A stretch of 64,000 nt of DNA from Diphasiastrum complanatum (lineage: Eukaryota > Streptophyta > Lycopodiopsida > Lycopodiales > Lycopodiaceae). Numbering within the stretch: the first letter of the stretch is position 1; the number at the start of each line of letters is the position of its first letter. Of this stretch, positions 22,660 to 33,828 are shown piece by piece. The translations under genes were made by a program, and so were the position numbers. Where the stretch lies: positions 23,749,005 to 23,813,004 of the forward strand of contig CM055092.1 of the NCBI GenBank assembly GCA_029204225.1, in the 5' to 3' direction. The notes under the pieces are model-generated. The model was not told the origin of the DNA, did not search any database, and saw only the letters and a list, made by a program, of their open reading frames with translations.

Positions 22660-22990
22660 AAAATACGAGACCTATTTCAAATCCAAAAATGGTTCTTGTA
22701 GTTGCTTCTCCAACACTTTAACATATTGTATGTAAGCTAACACATCCTCCTTGTTCAACTTCTAAATGGCTTGCAATTTACCAACAATCTCCTCGTTTTC
22801 ATGCTCCTTTATATAATGCTTAAAGAAAGCAAGATTTAAATCATCGTAAATCTGAAATTCCTGCAGCTCTTATTCTAAATACCTTTGCAGAGCATAATCA
22901 CCTTTCAAAGTAGTTGGTAATAATTCCATTTTTTAATATCCTTCGTCTCATGATTAGCTTGACATAGCCAACAACTGGTGTATATGCATA
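22660..22990 (-). pseudogene. Ty3/gypsy gag fragment 2
   Basis: Base-by-base homologue of 20,440-20,790 (gag domain) with several indels and stops. It lies just beyond the copia LTR, so the LTR may have been inserted into, or joined to, a duplicated gag. Confidence 0.65.
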
Positions 22991-23059
22991 TCAGGACTTA
23001 TTGCAATCATCATTCTTTCATTATTCTCACATTCATCATTCTGACATATAAATCTCTAT

Positions 23060-23220
23060 ATTTTAACAATTAACATTCTCTCTCTCTCTCATTTACATCC
23101 TTCCTTTTTGTAATCATCGTTCTTACGTCCATCATTCTTTCACTCTAAACTAATTGTAACAAATTAATTCTCTCTCTCTCATTCTTACATCATTCCTCTC
23201 TCTCTATCATCATTAACTAG
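23060..23220 (+). repeat. pyrimidine-rich low-complexity DNA
   Basis: Repeated CTCTCTCT runs alternating with ATTCTTAC and CATCATT-like phrases. Confidence 0.7.
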
Positions 23221-23224
23221 TGGG

Positions 23225-23420
23225 GATGGTGGGTACCCAACGAGTTTAAGCTAGTGGTAGAAGGCCGTGGAGAGTCGGGGGAGAGAGAAGAAGTTGTGAA
23301 GATCTAAAGAGGGCAGCCAAAACTCCAAGAGTAGCCAAGCAAAAGCTTAAGAGTGAGAGAAGCATTAAATGGAGGTTAGCACAGCTCGTGCGATCCAACA
23401 AGAGGAGAGAGATAGTGTAT
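23225..23420 (+). repeat. dispersed repeat, copy 1 (partner 38,445-38,640)
   Basis: Phrases such as AGAGAAGAAGTTGTG, AGAGTGAGA and GCACAGCTCG occur in the same order and orientation in both places, with many substitutions. Open frames across it on the minus strand are probably fortuitous. Identity unknown; it may be an untranslated region of a retroelement. Confidence 0.6.
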
Positions 23421-23999
23421 GCAAGTGCATAGTGGCTGTAGGAGTGAGTTTTGACATGCATGTGGCTGCGAAACCATTGGATGAAGCCTCTTGCCAATAA
23501 ATGCTGCAGATCGTGAGTTGTTTTAGCCATCGGATTGAATCAAATGGCCATGATTGGAGTCAAAGAGCCTAAGGGTAGTTGAAGTCCAAGTTCGACTTCA
23601 TTTCATTAAAAATCATCAAATTGAAGTAAAAGTTGAGTCCAAACCTTTTGAAATGTGAAGAAACATATTAAAAAGCTAAAAAGTCTCTATTTTGGGTCTC
23701 CTTTAGTATTTTTTGACGAAATGAAAGGCTGTAGCCTCCAAATGAAGGAGACTTTACCACCTTACAAGGCATGAAGTTGGGAATTCGTGTTAAGGAGCAT
23801 TTTGCAAAGCGAAAGTGACTGGGCTTCCAATTTGGCAGTGGTGCAGAGAGTGGCTTTGTAAGCCAAAAATTGTAGGTCATTATTTTTTACCTTTGACATC
23901 ATTGTTGGCCTCATAATACTCTCTTTAGCCTACAAGATGGAGTTTTATGCAATTTGGAGATTTCCAACATTAATGAAGCACATTTTGGTGATGTAAGTA
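23421..23999. other. unassigned stretch
   Basis: No recognised gene. It may be the leader of the copia gag fragment that follows on the plus strand. Confidence 0.3.
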
Positions 24000-24571
24000 A
24001 AGTCGATGGGGCTTCCAATGATAACATTTGGAAGTTCAAAATGAAGAGTATACTCATGGAGAAAGAGCTATGGGATATTGTTGCAAGCATTGGGACATCA
24101 CTCACACTAACATGAGGGCCTATGACAAGAAGGTGCTGAGAGCATTATCATTGATCAATCTATCAGTTAACGATCATGTGATTACCCATATTAGTCATGT
24201 CATGACTACTAGGGGAGCTTGGGAAGCTTTTAAAACACAATTTCAAACTTCTAATCTAGCTCGAGCCATGTTCTTAAAGTCCAGATTGAACACCATCAGA
24301 ATGGAAGAAGGTGAAATGGTGGGATCTTTCTTCACCAGGAGATGAGGCACCAGCTTGTGGCAATTGGAGAACCAATCAGAGATGTCAGATTGGTACATAC
24401 CACAATGAGTGGTATATCGGAAGGCTTATAAATGTCTTTAAGTGGAATTGCCTCGAGGGAGAGATTGCCTACCTTCAAAGATTTGCATGCAAGAAGAGCA
24501 AAAGACGATGGATAGTAAAGTCAAGGCAAACCACACAAGAGGATCAGGCATTGTCAGCTAAGAAAAAGTAA
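24000..24571 (+). pseudogene. Ty1/copia gag fragment (UBN2 type)
   Basis: Plus-strand frames read NIWKFKMKSILMEKELWDIV, then ALSLINLSVNDHVITHI, TTRGAWEAFKTQFQTSNLA, FLKSRLNTIRMEEGEMV and, after a frameshift near 24,340, HQLVAIGEPIRDV. This is the copia gag core known as UBN2. No zinc knuckle or pol follows; a CT microsatellite and then the tandem units replace them. Confidence 0.8.
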
Positions 24572-24816
24572 AAGAGCTAGAAACACACACGAAGAGAAAA
24601 AAAAATTATAAAGTTCTAATCAAAACTCCCAAACCGTATGATTATATCCTATTCTAGAATGTCACCACATGCGCCCTCCCTGCGGCATTTAGGATTTCAT
24701 GTGGAATTTATCTTCCAACAAGAAACATTTGAACCATGTCTTTAATGGAAAAAAACAAGGGCTACACACCTTCCTAGAATTGGGAGTGTTGGTTACCTGA
24801 ACTCTTTTATGATCTT

Positions 24817-24818
<2 letters not shown>

Positions 24819-24906
<88 letters not shown>
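24819..24906 (+). repeat. (CT)n microsatellite, 88 bp
   Basis: Uninterrupted CT dinucleotides after TTTCTT. Ends about 45 bases left of the start of the tandem duplication. Confidence 0.97.
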
Positions 24907-24908
<2 letters not shown>

Positions 24909-24951
24909 GCATGAAACATAACTAATATATAATACATAAATTAAGATAGGA

Positions 24952-26845
24952 CACTACCTTTTTTGGGTAGAAATACACTTTTGTAAATTTATTATGCACT
25001 ATTTTCAACTAATACCCTTGACTTGCAATAACTTTTTAAGTGTACCTCGGAAGTATGTCATGTTTTATATCATTGGAAAGCGCTTTCTAATGCACCAAAC
25101 TCCGCTAAAATTTGACTTACCACTAAATAGTTGTCATTTTTAATATGGACTCAAAAAGTTATAATTAATAAAATCCCCATACTTTTGACTTGCCATAACT
25201 TTTTAGCCATAGCTCAAAATATGTCATGTAATATATCATTGGAAAGCACTTGTCAAGCACTTTATAATGCATTAAACTCCGTTGAAATTGGACTTACCAC
25301 TAAAAAGTTATGTCATTCTTAATGTGGACTCAAAACAATTATGAGTACTAAAATTCCCAAAAAGTGAAATGTATTACCAAAAGGTACAATGAAAAATGGG
25401 TTATTTTTTTGTACCACCAAACCATGCTTTTAGCCCTTTAAAATCTATCATAAAATTCATAGATATGTCATTTGAAAGGTCCAAAAAAATCTAAGGGGAG
25501 GTCGGAATAGACATTGGTATACTGTTCAAAACAATATCATGTATTCCGGCCTCAATTCCTACCATGCCAATACCTGGGATCTGCTACAGAATGTGCATTT
25601 GAACTGCTTCGATGGTGATCGGCCCTCAAAAAGTTATAATTAATAAAATCCCCATACTTTTGACTTGCCATAACTTTTTATCCATAGCTCAAAAGTATGT
25701 CATGTAATATATTATTGGAAAACACTTGATAGGCACTTTCTAATGCATTAAACTCCGTTGAAATTGGACTTACCACTAAAAAGTTATGTCATTTTTAATG
25801 TGGACCCAAAACAACTATGAGTAATAAAATTCCCAAAAAGTGAAATGTATTACCAAAAGGTACAATGAAAAATGGGTTATTTTTTTGTACCACCAAACCA
25901 TGCTTTTAGCCCTTCAAAATCTATCATAAAATTCATAGATATGTCATTTGAAATGTCCAAAAAAAACTAAGGGGAGGTCGGAATAGACATTGGTATACTG
26001 TTCAAAACAACATCATGTATTCCGGCCTCAATTCCTACCATGCCAATACCTGGGATCTGCTACAGAATGTGCATTTGAACTGCTCTGATGGTGATCGGCC
26101 CACAAATCAACAATGAAACCTGCAAAACAAAAACCAATATTGAAGGTTGTTAAGTATATTACCACAAAAAATATTCTTGCAACAATCTAAATTTTACAAA
26201 ACAAATATGAAAAAAGAAAACAAAATCCACACAAAGCAAAAACTAAATTTACACAAAGAACAATGATGATCCATATGCAAATCTGTATCTGCACCAAAAA
26301 CTGGATATACATCAGATGAATAGAAGATCTGACATTAAAATATCCGTCGGAATAGATGCTGCTTTAACAAACTTCATAGATCTTCCTATTCCAATGGGCA
26401 TTCTGACCATCTAGAAATATGGTCTAGCACCCTCACTGTTAGAATCCCCATCGTCATGGCAATCATTGCTAAAGTACAAACAGGTGAAGAACGCTAAGTT
26501 TCCACCCAACCATAGAGGTACTGCCACCTCACCCCCGTGCACTGGAGCCACAGACCACCTTCAAGCAAGCTCGGATCTCATGTAAGCCATGGTGTCCCAT
26601 ACCACCATGCCTTACCCTCGACCCTCACCTACCTACATCCTGAGGCCTAGATACTCGTCCTGACCTGACCACCAGTGGAAGAGCTCTTCATTCTCCAAGA
26701 GAGAATGAATACCTAGCTCATGGAGACTACGTGCCAATGAGACATTGACATGTGGCACCCAAAAGATTTATAGCTCTATATTCTGTCCCATAACTGAGAC
26801 CGTCACCTCAAGTTTCCTGTTGCGTACCCTTATGGGTATGTAACA
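24952..26845 (-). repeat. chromovirus 3' LTR, unit 1
   Basis: The minus strand starts TGTTACATACCC directly after the purine tract AAAGGGGGAGGG (26,849-26,860). The outer end is near 24,952; the expected terminal TG on the plus strand reads CA here, whereas unit 2 has TGCCACC. The LTR contains two 475-bp tandem repeats and a TATA-like CTATAAATC near 26,765-26,775. Confidence 0.7.
25150..26099 (-). repeat. two 475-bp tandem repeats inside the LTR
   Basis: CTCAAAAAGTTATAATTAAT starts at 25,150 and again at 25,625, and each copy ends in TGATGGTGATCGGCCC-like sequence. A partial, more diverged third unit of about 140 bp (TTGCAATAACTTTTTAAG to GGACTC) precedes them at 25,013-25,150. Confidence 0.9.
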
Positions 26846-26857
26846 TTCCCTCCCCCT

Positions 26858-28063
26858 TTAAGTGTCTCCTCCTAATGGGAGCAAGCCAAGGAAGTTCAGT
26901 CTTAGATAGTCCTCTCTCTCCCAAGTGTCCTCGTCATCTGTCTTACCTTTCCAATGTACGAGAAATTCAGAAACCAAACGGTTTCTCAATTGGTGATGAC
27001 AAACGTCAACAACTTTTTCAGGTACATTAGGCACAAAGGTAGACAGATCCTCGAGTTCAACTAGTTCACCTTCCGGAATTAGGGAATCCTTCCTACTAAG
27101 TCATTCTTTTTAACGACCTACATGGAAACCAGGATGAACCCTAACCCCAATCGGAAGATCTAGTTGAAACACGACCGGGTTGATTTTCTTTACAACCTTA
27201 TAAGGTCCGCTATATTGAGGAGATAGCTTATGGCATTCTCCCGTCCGGAGTACCTTCGAATCCTGAGGGATTTTAGGATACACCCAGGTTCCGACCTCAA
27301 TATCCCGAGGTGATCAACCGCGGTTAGCATAAAATTGAGCTCTATCCTGAGTGGTTTTCATGCTTTCCTTGGCCACTAGCAGCATTTCTTGCATATCTTG
27401 TAGGAAATCTACTGCAGCTTGCACCTTGAGACCTTTGAGACCGACCGAAACTGGAGAACGTGGCTGGAAGCCATACATCAACATAAAAGGAGTGAATCCA
27501 GTGGCAGAATGCTTAGCACTATTGTGCCGGAACTCAACCAAAGGGAGATACTTTTGCCAGTCAGACTGTCGGTGAGAAACGTATGCTCCAAGCATATCCT
27601 CCAACGTCTCGTTGACTCGTTCTGTCTGCCCATCAGATTTTGGGTGATCCGAAGAACTAAGACTAAGGGTTGTTTCAAGTTTTTCAAAAACTGATTGCCG
27701 GAACTTACCAGTGAACTTGGAGTCAGGATCACTAACGATATCATTCGGCAAACCATACACTCTAAAAAACTTTTCAACGAAAAGTTGGGCTAGTTCAGAT
27801 GCCTTGACAGTTGATTTAGTTGGTATAAATTGCGCCATCTTGGTTAGCTTGTCAACCACCACCCAAAAGGCATTGTGATCACTCCGGGTTTTAGGGAGTC
27901 CAACCACAAAATCCACTGAAATACTTTCCCATTTCTTATTGAAAATTTCCAAGGGATGTAAAAGACCCGCAACTTTGAGTCTTTCTGCTTTGTTTTGTTG
28001 GCATTGTTCACAACTTTGAACGTATGCCTCCACATGATCTTTCATCTTAGGCCAAAAGAACAA
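26858..28063 (-). pseudogene. chromovirus integrase and chromodomain, unit 1
   Basis: Minus strand: WPKMKDHV, CEQCQQNKAE (end of the zinc region), VDFVVGLPKT, VVVDKLTKM (first Asp), YGLPNDIVSDPDSKF (second Asp), SDGQTERVNETLE (Glu), then [18 protein letters not shown] and a chromodomain (FLVHWKGKTDDEDTWERED) ending LLPLGGDT and TAA, whose last bases overlap the polypurine tract. The triad is intact and 250 codons are open (27,314-28,063), but gag, protease and RT are missing and the C-terminal part has stops. Confidence 0.9.
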
Positions 28064-28083
28064 CTCAAATACGTTCCATTCAG

Positions 28084-30096
28084 AATCACATAGTTATCAA
28101 AGATTGTCAGTTGTTATATTCCCATGATTTTAAAGAATAGTGCATTGAAGGAAACTATTTTGTAACTACTACATTATACTCATCTGGTTAAAGGATGTTA
28201 TAAGTATCCAAACATCAACGTGATTGGCATCTAACTACAATTCTTGGGCATCCAACTACTCAAAATTCTGAAATTTGTCAAAAGTAGTGATTTTGCGAAA
28301 TAGTAATTTTCCAAGGGATCCATTTACATATGTCCCTATTTCTAGTACTCGAGAAAATTGGCATAATATAGTAATGGAACTGGCGAGAACTTTGATTGTA
28401 ATAAAGGCCTACGTACAAAGATCCAAAAGCAAAGAAGAATTGATCAAAAACACCTTGAACTCCTCAATGACATACTCTTTTGCAATTGATTGTACAAAAT
28501 TAGATTCTGATCAAGCAGATTTTGCAAATCCCTGTTGTTTTCATTAGTTTAAAAGTACTCAAGGGGCTAGCCATGTAACGAAAGACATAGGAATGGATAT
28601 CGTGACAAGATTCCAGTTGGCCTTGTGACAAACAATGAGGGATTTAGACCTATCTTGAATTTATACATCGAAATGCCTGGAACTGCCATAGATCACCATC
28701 ATATTTATGAATGACTTCTGACCATATGAGTGTAACACTATTTTCCTGTTGTGAGATATTATGACATACTTTGATTGTGACATATGGTAACTAGATGATA
28801 ACAAGTGACCTTAGTGTAGAAGGAATCTTTAAGAATTTGGATGTTTAGATATTTTGATCAAAAACACCTTAACCTTGAATCCTTGAATGACGTACTATTT
28901 TGATTGTACAAAATTGGATTTGAAAGTAGAATACTATGCACTTCTCAGTTTTCATTAATTTAGGAGAACTGAAGAGCAAAGCTAGCCATGTAAGATGCAC
29001 ATAGGCATGGATCAGATGTCATGATATCTGATTCATGCCTATGTGCATCATTACATGCCTAGCCTCGCTCTTCACAAGATTATCGTTTGCCTTGTCACAA
29101 ACAATGAGCATGGATCAAAAAATTGCAAGGCCTTGTCACAAACAATGACCATGGATTACAAGATTGTAGTTGGCCTTGTCACAAACAATAAGTAGGGATT
29201 TCTTTAGACCTATGTTGAATTTATATGTCATCAAGATGCATGGAACCCCCGGTGCCATACATCACCATCATATTTATGATAGACTTCTAACAATCCAAAT
29301 AAGTGCCATACAACTAAGCTAGGATGAACATTATTGTTTGTCAAAAGATTTCATTTAATTTATCTTGTAAAAGCAAATTCAATAGACTAGTTGTCTCAGT
29401 GGATTCAATTAGTTTGTTTATGTATTGTTGATCATCTCTAATTTTGTGTTCCATCAATTTCCAATCATCAAGGTGCACCGATGCAAATGGCAAGTTCACG
29501 TTCTTCTTTTTCAGATGATGAGGAAGGACCATCACATATCGGATCAGAGGCTTGGCTATACTAGAGAATACCATGTCCGTGTACACAATGTAAGTATGCA
29601 TTAAGATGAGAGCAACATATTACTATATTACACGTTCACATGTATGGACATATTAAGAAAGAGTCATTGTTTGTACGGCCCGAAGTTGGTTCTTCGGTGA
29701 GTTCTGATTTGCAAAGCACCTTGTATTGTTAAAAAAAATAATTGCATGCACCCTTATCATGTATGTATTTGGCGGTCTTCACGATTGGAGAAAATATTCC
29801 ATTGTTCTTGACTATTGTTGTAGTTGTCCTCCTTTTGACCAAGATCTGGTTGATTTGACAAATTTTTGTTGTTTTTTTTTATTTCTCAGATCCAGGTGGA
29901 TCTTAAGAATGGTGACTGAACAGCTTCACCTGTTCAATAATCAGATTAGATTTCAAACAAGCAAATCCACTAAAATCAGGCAAAATCACTTCCAACTAAC
30001 CCTAAATGCAGTTTTAACACTATTCATGCCACGACAAGATGCCTAATGCAAGCTAACCATCCAACAAACATGCTGCAAACTAAAAAATTGGCGTAG
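28084..30096 (-). other. non-coding middle of tandem unit 1
   Basis: No family is recognised. The region holds short open frames on both strands and repeated phrases (GGCCTTGTCACAAACAATGA occurs at several places between 28,620 and 29,190). It also holds a long hairpin (28,994-29,049). It probably derives from the leader of the element whose primer site lies at 30,098. Confidence 0.4.
28994..29049. repeat. near-perfect palindrome, 24-bp arms
   Basis: Arms 28,994-29,017 and 29,026-29,049 are inverted complements with one mismatch and an 8-base loop (GTCATGAT). Unit 2 has only the first ten bases of the left arm, because its 737-bp gap starts inside it. Confidence 0.9.
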
Positions 30097-30097
30097 C

Positions 30098-30115
30098 TCC
30101 TTGGAAACGATGCCA
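30098..30115 (-). promoter_or_regulatory. tRNA-Asp-like primer site, unit 1
   Basis: The minus strand reads TGGCATCGTTTCCAAGGA, related to the E1 primer site and matching the tRNA-Asp-type site at 13 of 18 positions. It is followed, four bases away, by an LTR end (CCACTACA). Confidence 0.45.
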
Positions 30116-30119
30116 AAAC

Positions 30120-30596
30120 TGTAGTGGATTTCTTTCCTACCTATCATCAACCCAAGATCCAAGCAATCTAGCATCATGGAGATGAAGTTAGTTGTCACGC
30201 GTAGGTTCGTTCTCATGAGAACGATAGCATATACCAAATTTTAGCATGAATGGAAGATCCACATCTAACTCTAACACGTTAGCACTAATTTAATCCTAAG
30301 CGTTAACACTACACAATTAACACTACATTCATTGACACTATGTTTCACAATGAAGATAGCTTACTCTTTCTCTCTCTCCCTTTCTCTCTTACAAAAAACA
30401 TAAGAAATAGCAATTCAAAATACATTCAGATCCAACAATTAGCAAATACAACAAAAGCATGAGAGATGGAGGAAAAGAGATAGAGAGCAAGGACATTCAC
30501 GAATCCATTCCATAAGAGAACCAATCTGCTTGTATTGAAATGAGGATATGAACATGAGGAACAACTCGAGTTTACCCCTATTTATAGTAGAGAGGG
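30120..30596 (-). repeat. truncated LTR with TATA box, unit 1
   Basis: Inner end TGTAGTGG (plus strand). TATA box CTATAAATAGGGG on the minus strand at about 30,572-30,588. The U3 upstream of it is cut off at the junction with unit 2. The complete version is at 35,113-35,683. Confidence 0.6.
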
Positions 30597-32606
30597 TGCC
30601 ACCTTTTTTGGGTAGAAATACACTTTTGTAAATTTATTATGCACTATTTTCAACTAATACCCTTGACTTGCAATAACTTTTTAAGTGTACCTCGGAAGTA
30701 TGTCATGTTTTATATCATTGGAAAGCGCTTTCTAATGCACCAAACTCCGCTGAAATTTGACTTACCACTAAATAGTTGTCATTTTTAATATGGACTCAAA
30801 AAGTTATAATTAATAAAATCCCCATACTTTTGACTTGCCATAAATTTTTAGCCATAGCTCAAAAGTATGTCATGTAATATATCATTGGAAAGCACTTGTC
30901 AAGCACTTTATAATGCATTAAACTCCGTTGAAATTGGACTTACCACTAAAATGTTATGTCATTCTTAATGTGGACTCAAAACAATTATGAGTACTAAAAT
31001 TCCCAAAAAGTGAAATGTATTACCAAAAGGTACAATGAAAAATGGGTTATTTTTTTGTACCACCAAACCATGCTTTTAGCCCTTTAAAATCTATCATAAA
31101 ATTCATAGATATGTCATTTGAAAGGTCCAAAAAAATCTAAGGGGAGGTTGGAATAGACATTGGTATACTGTTCAAAACAACATCATGTATTCCGGCCTCA
31201 ATTCCTACCATGCCAATACCTGGGATCTGCTACAGAATGTGCATTTGAACTGCTCTGATGGTGATCGGCCCTCAAAAAGTTATAATTAATAAAATCCCCA
31301 TACTTTTGACTTGCCGTAACTTTTTAGCCATAGCTCAAAAGTAGGTCATGTAATATATTATTGGAAAGCACTTGACAGGCACTTTCTAATGCATTAAACT
31401 CCGTTGAAATTGGACTTACCACTAAAAAGTTATGTCATTTTTAATGTGGACTCAAAACAATTATGAGTAATAAAACTCCCAAAAAGTGAAATGTATTACC
31501 AAAAGGTACAATGAAAAATGGGTTATTTTTTTGTACCACCAAACCATGCTTTTAGCCCTTTAAAATCTATCATAAAATTCATAGATATGTCATTTGAAAG
31601 GTCCAAAAAAACTAAGAGGAGGTCGGAATAGACATTGGTATACTGTTCAAAACAACATCATGTATTCCGGCCTCAATTCCTACCATGCCAATACCTGGGA
31701 TCTGCTACAGAATGTGCATTTGAACTGCTCTGATGGTGATCGGCCCACAAATCAACAATGAAACCTGCAAAACAAAAACCAATATTGAAGGTTGTTAAGT
31801 ATATTACCACAAAAAATATTCTTGCAACAATCTAAATTTTACAAAACAAATCTGAAAAAAGAAAACAAAATCCACACAAAGCAAAAACTAAATTTACACA
31901 AAGAACAATGAAGATCCATATGCAAATCTGTATCTGCACCAAAAACTGGATATACATCAGATGAATAGAAGATCTGACATTAAAATATCCATCGGAATAG
32001 ATGCTGCTTTAACAAACTTCATAGATCCACCTATTCCAATGGGCATTCCGACCATCTAGAAATATGGTCTAGCACCCTCACTGTTAGAATCCCCATCGTC
32101 ATGGCAATCATTGCTAAAGTACAAACAGGTGAAGAACGCTAAGTTTCCACCCAACCATAGAGGTACTGCCACCTCACCCCCGTGCACTGGAGCCACAGAC
32201 CACCTTCAAGCAAGCTCGGATCTCATGTAAGCCATGGTGTCCCATACCACCATGCCTTACCCTCGACCCTCACCTACCTACATCCTGAGGCCTAGATACT
32301 CGTCCTGACCTGACCACCAGTGGAAGAGCTCTTCATTCTCCAAGAGAGAATGAATAGCTAGCTCATGGAGATCCACCTCTATATACATAGTCCAGGTGGG
32401 TCATCTCCCTCCATAGGAGTCACGCATGACTAATGACACGCGGCAGTTGTGCACACTGACGCGGGTCCATAACAACGAGTCACTGCGTGCCAATGAGACA
32501 TTGACATGTGGCACCCAAAGATTTATAGCTCTATATCAGTGTTCTGTCCCATAACTGAGACCGTCACCTCAAGTTTCCTGTTGCGTACCCTTATGGGTAT
32601 GTAACA
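30597..32606 (-). repeat. chromovirus LTR, unit 2
   Basis: Minus-strand start TGTTACATACCC next to the purine tract at 32,607-32,621, end ...GGTGGCA at 30,597: TG...CA and about 2.0 kb. It carries the same 475-bp repeats (30,796-31,270 and 31,271-31,745). It keeps a CG-containing stretch at about 32,371-32,487 that is missing from the unit 1 LTR. Confidence 0.72.
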
Positions 32607-32618
32607 TTCCCTCCCCCT

Positions 32619-33828
32619 TTAAGAGTCTCCTCCTAATGGGAGCAAGCCAAGGAAGTTCAGTCTTAGATAGTCCTCTCTCTCCCAAGTGTCCTCGTCATCT
32701 GTCTTGCCTTTCCAACGTACGAGAAATTCAGAAACCAAACGGTTTCTCAATTGGTGACGACGAACGTCAACCACTTTTTCAGGTACATTAGGCACAAAGG
32801 TAGACAGATCCTCGAGTTCAACTAGTTCACCTTCCGGAATTAGGGAATCCTTCCTACTAGGTCATTCTTTTAAACGACTTACATGGAAAACATGATGAAC
32901 CCTAACCCCAATCGGAAGATCTAGTTGAAACGCGACCGGGTTGATTTTCTTTACAACCTTATAAGGTCCGCTATATCGAGGAGATAGCTTATGGCATTCT
33001 CCCGTCTGGAGTACCTTCGAATCCTTAGGGATTTTAAGATACACCCAGGTTCCGACCTCATCAACCGCGATTAGCATAAAATTGAGCTCTATCCTAAGTG
33101 GTTTTCATGCTTTCCTTGGCCACTAGCAGCATTTCTTGCATATCTTGTAGGAAATCTACTGCAGCTTGCACCTTGAGACCTTTGAGACCGACCGAAACTG
33201 GAGAACGTGGCTGAAAGCCATACATCAGCATAAAAGGAGTGAATCCGGTGGCAGAATGCTTAGCACTATTGTGCCCAAACTAAACCAAATGGAGATACTT
33301 TTCCCAGTCAGACTATCGGTGAGAAATGTATGCTCTAAGCATATCCTCCAACGTCTCGTTGACTCGTTGTCTTCCCATCATATTTTGGGTGATCCGAAGA
33401 ACTAAGACTAAGGGTTGTTTCAAGTTTTTCAAAAACTGCTTGCCAGAACTTACTAGTGAACTTGGAGTCAGGATCACTAACGATATCATTCGGCAAACCA
33501 TACACTCTGAAAAACTTTTCAACGAAAAGTTGGGCTAGTTCAGATGCCTTGACAGTTGATTTAGTTGGTATAAATTGCTCCATCTTGGTTAGCTTGTCAA
33601 CCACCACCCAAAAGGCATTGTGATCACTCCGGGTTTTAGGGAGTCCAACCACAAAATCCATTGAAATACTTTTCCATTTCTTATTGAAAATTTCCAAGGG
33701 ATGTAAAAGACTCGCAACTTTGAGTCTTTCTGCTTTGTTTTGTTGGCATTATTCACAACTTTGAACGTATGCCTCCACATGACCTTTCATCTTAGGCCAA
33801 AAGAACAACTCAAATACGTTCCATTCAA
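32619..33828 (-). pseudogene. chromovirus integrase and chromodomain, unit 2
   Basis: Same layout as unit 1: VVVDKLTKM, IVSDPDSKF and [18 protein letters not shown], with chromodomain remnants to the TAA at 32,619. The block with the catalytic Glu is damaged by a two-base loss near 33,375-33,380 (DGKTT instead of DGQTE), which also shifts the frame. A stop interrupts the zinc region (CEXCQQNK). More decayed than unit 1. Confidence 0.88.

Larger units (their letters stand above)
24952..30596 (-). repeat. tandem chimeric unit 1
   Basis: Begins CTACCTTTTTTGGG and ends TTTATAGTAGAGAGGG, where unit 2 starts with CCACCTTTTTTGGG. Read on the minus strand each unit contains an LTR with a tRNA-Asp-like primer site, a non-coding middle, the chromovirus integrase/chromodomain end, a polypurine tract and a 2-kb LTR. 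Unit 1 has 737 bp (29,004-29,740) that unit 2 lacks. It lacks roughly 115 bp that unit 2 has at about 32,371-32,487. Confidence 0.9.

Noticed and set aside
27351-27694. Plus-strand frames across the integrase of unit 1
   Set aside because: Antisense shadows of the integrase, which has a full set of conserved motifs on the minus strand.
28275-28547. 90-codon plus-strand frame repeated at 34,020-34,292
   Set aside because: The two copies differ by only a few residues because the whole DNA unit is duplicated; no motif, and it lies inside a non-coding leader-like region.
29004-29740. Reading the 737 bp as a transposon insertion in unit 1
   Set aside because: There are no terminal inverted repeats or LTR ends, and the flanking ATA is equally explained by microhomology deletion in unit 2.
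24952-32606. A single complete element with 5' LTR 30,597-32,606 and 3' LTR 24,952-26,845
   Set aside because: No Met-type primer site follows the supposed 5' LTR, a polypurine tract precedes it, and the internal part repeats the DNA of unit 2; tandem duplication explains all of this better.
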